Below, piece by piece: positions 59,572 to 64,000 of a DNA stretch of 64,000 bases (position 1 is its first letter; each line of letters begins with the position of its first letter). Origin of the DNA: Rhodospirillaceae bacterium. Its GTDB lineage: Bacteria > Pseudomonadota > Alphaproteobacteria > Kiloniellales > DSM-21159. Position numbers and translations under genes: made by a program. The DNA lies in the NCBI GenBank assembly GCA_006969625.1, contig CP030885.1:992001-1056000 (forward strand). Reading direction: 5' to 3'. The notes beneath the pieces are model-generated. The model worked only from the letters and a program-made list of their open reading frames with translations, made no database searches and had not been told where the DNA came from.

Positions 59572-61002
59572 ATGCCCCGCCTATCCCCGCTTCCCCGGCT
59601 CGCCCGGCACGCGATCCTGGCCGCCGTCTTCGTCTCCGGTCTGCTGGCCCTCGGCAGCGCGCGCGCCGCCACCGGCAGCGAGTTGAACCTGGAAGTCGAC
59701 CAGGGCCAGGTGGTCCGCCTACCGTCTCCGGCGGCCTCCATCTTCGTCGCCAACCCGGCGATCGCCGACGTGCAGGTGATGTCGCCGACCCTGGTCTACG
59801 TCTACGGCCGGCAGACCGGAACCACCCGCCTGTTCGCCATCGACGAGCGCGAGGCGCTTCTGGTCGACCGTCGCGTGGCGGTCAGCCACGACCTGACCAC
59901 CCTTCAGGACGCCTTGGCCGATCTCCTACCTGGGCGTGAGGTCGCCGTGCAGTCGGTTTCCGGCGGCATCCTGCTGACCGGCGAGGTCGCCAATCCGAGC
60001 GAGGCGGCGGACGCCACCCGCCTGGCAGCGCGCTTCATCGGCGAGGGCGGCGACATCATCAACCGCCTGGCCGTCACCGCGCCGCAGCAGGTCATGCTGA
60101 AAGTGCGCGTCGCCGAGGTCTCGCGCACCGTGACCAAGCAGCTCGGCTTCAACTGGGAGGGCGCGTTCCAGATCGGCACCGCCGTGTTCGGCTTCGGCAT
60201 CGGCGACGACATCGCCACCAACGCGGCCGGCAACATCATCCGCCCCGACAACAACCAGGCGCTGTTCGGCGCCTTCGCCAACGAGTATCTCAGCTTCACC
60301 TCGCTGATCGACGCGCTGGCCGACGACGGCCTGGTGACCCTGCTGGCCGAACCCAACCTGACGGCCATGTCCGGCGAGACCGCCACCTTCCTGGCCGGCG
60401 GCGAGTTCCCGATCATCGTGCCGCAGGAAGACGCCTTCTCGGTCGAGTACCAGGAGTTCGGCGTCAGTCTGTCCTTCAATCCGACGGTGCTCAGCGGCAA
60501 CCGCATCAACCTGCGCGTCCGCCCGGAGGTCAGCGAGCTCTCGGCCGCCGGCGCCATCCGCCAGGGCGGCTTCGAGATCCCGGCGATCCTCACCCGGCGC
60601 GCCGAGACCACGGTGGAGCTGGCCAGCGGCCAGTCCTTCGCCATTGCCGGCCTGCTGCAGAGCAACAGCAACCAGGGCGTCTCCAAGTACCCCTTCATCG
60701 GCGACATCCCGGTGCTCGGCGCCCTGTTCCGCTCGACCAGCTTCCAGAACGACGAGAGCGAGCTGGTGATCATCGTCACGCCCTATCTCGTCGAGCCGGT
60801 CTCCGCTAACAAGCTGGCCACCCCGGTCGACGGCTTCGTGCAGCCGAACGACGAGGAGCGCATCCTGCGCGGCAATCTCTGGGGGCAGGACCGGCCGGCC
60901 GCCGCCCCCGCGGAAATGGCGCGCAACACCCTGGTGGCACCGGGCACGCCGGGTACCGCGCCCGGCGGCCCGATCGGCCCCACCGGCTTCATCGTCGAGT
61001 AG
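59572..61002 (+). CDS. cpaC: Tad secretin CpaC/RcpA
   Basis: A 476-residue outer-membrane secretin. Signal peptide about residues 1-33 (HAILAAVFVSGLLALGSARA), then the secretin N-domain GSELNLEVDQGQVVRLPSPA, a BON-like region, and the secretin core: VMLKVRVAEVSRTVTKQLGF, LLAEPNLTAMSGETATFLAG, GGEFPIIVPQ, EFGVSLSFNPTVL and SKYPFIGDIPVLGALFRSTS. Forms the pilus exit channel. Confidence 0.94.
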   Translation: MPRLSPLPRLARHAILAAVFVSGLLALGSARAATGSELNLEVDQGQVVRLPSPAASIFVANPAIADVQVMSPTLVYVYGRQTGTTRLFAIDEREALLVDRRVAVSHDLTTLQDALADLLPGREVAVQSVSGGILLTGEVANPSEAADATRLAARFIGEGGDIINRLAVTAPQQVMLKVRVAEVSRTVTKQLGFNWEGAFQIGTAVFGFGIGDDIATNAAGNIIRPDNNQALFGAFANEYLSFTSLIDALADDGLVTLLAEPNLTAMSGETATFLAGGEFPIIVPQEDAFSVEYQEFGVSLSFNPTVLSGNRINLRVRPEVSELSAAGAIRQGGFEIPAILTRRAETTVELASGQSFAIAGLLQSNSNQGVSKYPFIGDIPVLGALFRSTSFQNDESELVIIVTPYLVEPVSANKLATPVDGFVQPNDEERILRGNLWGQDRPAAAPAEMARNTLVAPGTPGTAPGGPIGPTGFIVE

Positions 61003-61033
61003 TCCGTTCCTCGCCTGTCTGGAGGTCCGCCCC

Positions 61034-61693
61034 ATGACGTCGAAAGTCATGCCGTCGAAAGTCCTGACCGCGCTGCTGGCCGGCGCCGCCCTGGCCGGGC
61101 TCGCGGCCTGCGCCGAAACCCTGCCGGAGGCCTACACCGCCAAGGCGCCGGTGGTGACCCAGGTGACCAGCCTGCACGCGGTGCGTTTCGCGCCCGACGG
61201 CGTCCGCCTGTCCGATGCGGAGCAACAGCGCCTGCTCGGGTTCCTCGAGGAGATGCGCCTGCGCGAGGGCGACCGCATCCTGGTCGAGCTGCCGGCCGGC
61301 GCGCAGCCGGGGGACGTCGCCAACGCGCGCGCGCTCGCGGTGATGCAGTTCCTGGCCCGCAACGACCTGCGCGGCGCGCCCTTCACCCCTCGGGAGTCGG
61401 GCGGCCAGCTTCTCCGGGTCGGCGTCGAGCGCGTCGCGGTCAATGCGCCGGCCGACTGCCCCGACTGGTCGGCGCCGCGCGACTTCGAGGCCTTCGTCAA
61501 CGGCGTACACCCGAACCACGGCTGCGCCAACGCCAACAACTTCGCGGTGATGCTGGCCAATCCGCGCGATGCCGTGGAGGGGCGCCCGCTCGCGCCGGCC
61601 GATGCCGAGCGCAGCACACTCGGCGTTGCCGCCTACCGTGCCTTCGAGAACATCCCGCTCGACCCGCTGCCGCAGAGCGGGGACGGAGACTGA
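61034..61693 (+). CDS. cpaD: Tad pilus lipoprotein CpaD
   Basis: A 219-residue lipoprotein with lipobox LAAC (Cys26). The first ten codons are a duplication of five: MTSKV MPSKV; GGAGGT before the first ATG favours it as start. The periplasmic part contains ALAVMQFLARNDLRGA, CPDWSAPRDFEAFVN and HPNHGCANANNFAVMLANPR, the CpaD signature ending in a Cys-rich loop. Co-operates with CpaC at the outer membrane. Confidence 0.93.
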   Translation: MTSKVMPSKVLTALLAGAALAGLAACAETLPEAYTAKAPVVTQVTSLHAVRFAPDGVRLSDAEQQRLLGFLEEMRLREGDRILVELPAGAQPGDVANARALAVMQFLARNDLRGAPFTPRESGGQLLRVGVERVAVNAPADCPDWSAPRDFEAFVNGVHPNHGCANANNFAVMLANPRDAVEGRPLAPADAERSTLGVAAYRAFENIPLDPLPQSGDGD

Positions 61694-61697
61694 GCCG

Positions 61698-62987
61698 ATG
61701 TCCGATCTCGCCGTGCAGATGCAGCCCGAGACCTTGGCACAGGGCGCACCGCTCGCACCCGGACCCGACGGGCTGGAACTGAATCCCGACTTCGCCGCCT
61801 TTGTCGCCGACGCGGCCAGCCAAGCCGCATGCCGGCAGCTCGCCGACGTCAACGGCTGGCCGCGCGGGGCGATCTGTACCGGCGGCATCGACGACATTCA
61901 GCCGCTGCTCGACGCCGCCATGCTGCCGCGCCTGCTGGTGGTCGACCTGGACGGTGCCGCCAACGTCGGCGCCGTGCTCGGCCAGCTCGCCCAGCGCGGC
62001 GACAGTGGAACCGCGGTGCTCGCCCTCGGCTCGACCAACGACGTCACCCTCTACCGCCACCTGCGCACGGCGGGGGCCGCCGACTACCTGCTGAAACCGG
62101 TCGACGCCGCCGGCCTGATCGCCGCCGCCGAGGAGAGCCTGCGCGCCGCCAGCCGCCGGGACGCGGTGTCCGGCACCGCGCACGAGGATGCCACCGCCCA
62201 GGCGCACCTGACTGTCGTCACCGGCGTGCGCGGCGGCGCCGGCGCCAGCACCATTGCCGTCAACCTGGCCTGGTTCCTGGCGCACGAGCTCGACTTCAAG
62301 ACCTGCCTGTTCGATCTCGACCTGCACTTCGGCATTTCCTCCCTGGCGCTCGACCTGGAGCCGGGGTTCGGCCTGCGCGAGGCGCTGGAGAGCCCGGAGC
62401 GGATGGATGCCCTGATGCTCGCCTCCTCGATGGTCGCCGAAAGCGAGATACTGTCGGTGCTGGCCGCCGAGGAGCCGATCGAACAGAGCTTCCGCTCCGA
62501 CCCGGCGGCAGTGCACGCGCTGATCGACCAGCTCGCCGGGAGCTTCGGTGCGGTCGTCGTCGACCTGCCGCGCAGCCTGCTGTGCAGCCAGCCCGACCTG
62601 CTGGCGCGTGCCGACGAGGTGCTGCTGGTCACTGACATGTCGCTGGTCGGCATCCGCGACTGCGGGCGGGTCAAGGCGGCGATCGAGGCGACTGGCAGCC
62701 AGGCGCGGGTGATGACGCTGGCCAGTCGCGTCGGCAAGGATCGGCCGGCGCAGATCGACCGCGCCACCTTCGAGCGCTCGCTCGACGGCAAGCTGGCCTG
62801 CGTCGTGCCCGAGGACGCCAAGACTCTGGCGGCCTGCGCCAACGCCGGTAAGGCGATCGGCGCCGTCGCGGGTAACACCCCGATCGCCACGGTATTGCGC
62901 GATCTGGCCGGCGAGCTGACCGGGCGCAGCCAAGCGCGCCGTGGGAGCCTGTTCGGCAAGCTGCGCCGCATGGCGGCCTCGCTGTAG
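61698..62987 (+). CDS. cpaE: Pilus localisation ATPase-like CpaE/TadZ
   Basis: A 429-residue protein with an N-terminal receiver-like domain (LLVVDLDGAANVGAVLGQLA, AADYLLKPVDAAGLI) and a C-terminal ParA/MinD-like ATPase. Its P-loop VRGGAGASTIAVNLAW has Ala in place of the usual Lys of GKS/T, and FDLDLHFGISSLALDLEPG follows; such atypical P-loops occur in the TadZ/CpaE family. It positions the pilus at the pole. Start 5 bases after the cpaD stop. Confidence 0.92.
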   Translation: MSDLAVQMQPETLAQGAPLAPGPDGLELNPDFAAFVADAASQAACRQLADVNGWPRGAICTGGIDDIQPLLDAAMLPRLLVVDLDGAANVGAVLGQLAQRGDSGTAVLALGSTNDVTLYRHLRTAGAADYLLKPVDAAGLIAAAEESLRAASRRDAVSGTAHEDATAQAHLTVVTGVRGGAGASTIAVNLAWFLAHELDFKTCLFDLDLHFGISSLALDLEPGFGLREALESPERMDALMLASSMVAESEILSVLAAEEPIEQSFRSDPAAVHALIDQLAGSFGAVVVDLPRSLLCSQPDLLARADEVLLVTDMSLVGIRDCGRVKAAIEATGSQARVMTLASRVGKDRPAQIDRATFERSLDGKLACVVPEDAKTLAACANAGKAIGAVAGNTPIATVLRDLAGELTGRSQARRGSLFGKLRRMAASL

Positions 62988-62997
62988 GGGCGCGGCG

Positions 62998-64000
62998 ATG
63001 GGCTGGCTCAACGGTCGCGGCGGCACGGCGGACGGGCAGCAGGGCAGCGACGGCCGGCAAGGCCCGCCCCCGCTGCTGCGCGCCGGTGGACCGGGCGACG
63101 CACATGCCGGCGGCAGCCTGGCCGAACTGGCGGCGCGCGTCCTGCCGGAATTGGCGGCGAGGATCGAGCCGGCCGCCGCGGCGGCGCTGCCGCGCGGCGA
63201 GCTCGCCAAGCGGGTCAAGGCGCTGCTTCCGGAGATCCTGGGGACCGACTATACGCAGCTCAATCTGCTGGAACAGCGCGACCTGACCACCCAGACCCTC
63301 AACGGGCTGCTGGCCAAGGCGCCGCGACTCCAGCCGCCGGCCGCGCCGCCACCGGCCACTTCGGCGCCGGCCACTCCGGCGCCGGCCGCTCCGGCGCCGG
63401 CCGCTGCAACCGCGACTGCGGCGCCGGCGACCGAACCGCCGCCGGGCACGGCACCGGCCGAGGCGCCGGCTGCCACTGCGGTCGAGGCGCCGGCAGCGCC
63501 GTTCAAGGCCAAGGCCTGCCGCCCCTGCGCGCCGATCCCGCCGGGCGGCGAGCGGCAGGGACAAGACCGGCAGGCGGTCGAGCGTCAACCGCTCGGCGCC
63601 CAGGCCAAGGCCCGTGTCGCCGACGCCAAGGCCCGCGTTCAGGCGCGCCTGTTCGACCGCATCGACGCGACCACCGCAGCGCGCATGGCGCGCGAGGAGC
63701 TGGTGCGCGAGATGACTCCGATCGTCAGCGAGCTGCTGGCCGAGGAGAAGCTGCAGCTCAACATGCAGGAGCGGGCGGCACTGATCGACGAGCTGCTCGA
63801 CGACATGCTGGGGCTGGGGCCGCTCGAGCCGCTGCTGGCCGACGAGGCGATCACCGACATCATGGTCAACGGCGCCAAGCAGATTTACGTCGAGCGCAAG
63901 GGCAAGCTGGAGTTGGCCGACGTCGAGTTCCGCAACGACGCCCATGTCATGCAGGTGGCGAAGCGCATCGTCAGCGCGGTCGGCCGCCGGGTCGACGAGT
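62998..64000 (+). CDS. cpaF: Tad pilus ATPase CpaF/TadA, 3' truncated by window edge, extended N-terminus
   Basis: The first 334 residues of the secretion ATPase. The usual CpaF start begins near residue 205 (AKARVADAKARVQARLFDRI), leading to REELVREMTPIVSELLAEEK, LLDDMLGLGPLEPLLADEAI and TDIMVNGAKQIYVERKGKLE. It is preceded by an extra ~200 residues: a helical segment (residues 41-105) that resembles residues 232-270, and a long Pro/Ala linker. The ATP-binding part lies beyond the window. It powers Flp assembly at the inner membrane. Confidence 0.9.
   Translation, partial: MGWLNGRGGTADGQQGSDGRQGPPPLLRAGGPGDAHAGGSLAELAARVLPELAARIEPAAAAALPRGELAKRVKALLPEILGTDYTQLNLLEQRDLTTQTLNGLLAKAPRLQPPAAPPPATSAPATPAPAAPAPAAATATAAPATEPPPGTAPAEAPAATAVEAPAAPFKAKACRPCAPIPPGGERQGQDRQAVERQPLGAQAKARVADAKARVQARLFDRIDATTAARMAREELVREMTPIVSELLAEEKLQLNMQERAALIDELLDDMLGLGPLEPLLADEAITDIMVNGAKQIYVERKGKLELADVEFRNDAHVMQVAKRIVSAVGRRVDE

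Overview
The window looks like chromosome of a high-GC alphaproteobacterium, probably Rhodospirillales-like (inference). The evidence is a circularly permuted two-piece tmRNA gene beside sspB, an rnpB-mraZ-dcw arrangement, an alphaproteobacterial FtsZ with a long linker and a Tad/Cpa pilus locus. Third positions are strongly G/C except in a short island near 42.3-45.3 kb and the AT-rich leader of the flp pilin gene.

Layout. (1) 1-3.8 kb: a plus-strand catabolic operon (FAH-family enzyme cut by the window edge, alpha/beta hydrolase, amidohydrolase, aspartate-dehydrogenase-like enzyme). (2) 3.8-5.0 kb: a universal stress protein gene under an FNR/FixK-like site, then an OsmC-type gene cut off by half of an IS5-family element. 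(3) 5.2-9.8 kb: a complete ptxABCDE-type operon on the minus strand (phosphite ABC transporter, NAD phosphite dehydrogenase, LysR regulator). (4) 10.0-35.3 kb: an unbroken minus-strand division and cell-wall cluster, mraZ-rsmH-ftsL-ftsI-murE-murF-mraY-murD-ftsW-murG-murC-murB-ddl-ftsQ-ftsA-ftsZ-lpxC-bamD-recN-ligA. Many genes overlap by ATGA, and an MraZ operator with four TGGGN boxes sits on its promoter. (5) 35.8-42.3 kb: RNase P RNA, two small proteins, fumC, TfoX-like, a hydrolase, SspB, split tmRNA, a PEBP-family protein and an ornithine-cyclodeaminase-family enzyme.

(6) 42.3-45.4 kb is the accessory spot, between the cyclodeaminase-family gene and thyX. It holds an AT-rich DUF2441-like protein, an IS5-family transposase and a TIR-domain protein with an N-terminal Cys/His knuckle. 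In its middle, 43.0-43.18 kb carries a decayed copy of the thyX 5' end joined to a decayed copy of the cyclodeaminase 3' end. This suggests that two alternative cargos of one chromosomal slot (DUF2441-like; IS plus TIR) are stacked in tandem. It is the most interesting structure in the window and a plausible anti-phage or NAD-targeting defence locus (inference).

(7) 45.4-50.8 kb: thyX, a DmdA/GcvT-like demethylase-family gene, a mosaic of IS481 and IS5 transposase tails fused at a 12-bp palindrome, and groES-groEL with CIRCE and a strong terminator. (8) 50.9-64 kb: a Tad pilus locus (two TadE-type pseudopilins, a vWA TadG-like protein, flp, cpaA-cpaF), interspersed with fpr, an isoprenylcysteine-methyltransferase-like membrane protein and a hexapeptide acetyltransferase. 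CpaF runs off the window and appears to have a duplicated N-terminal helical domain.
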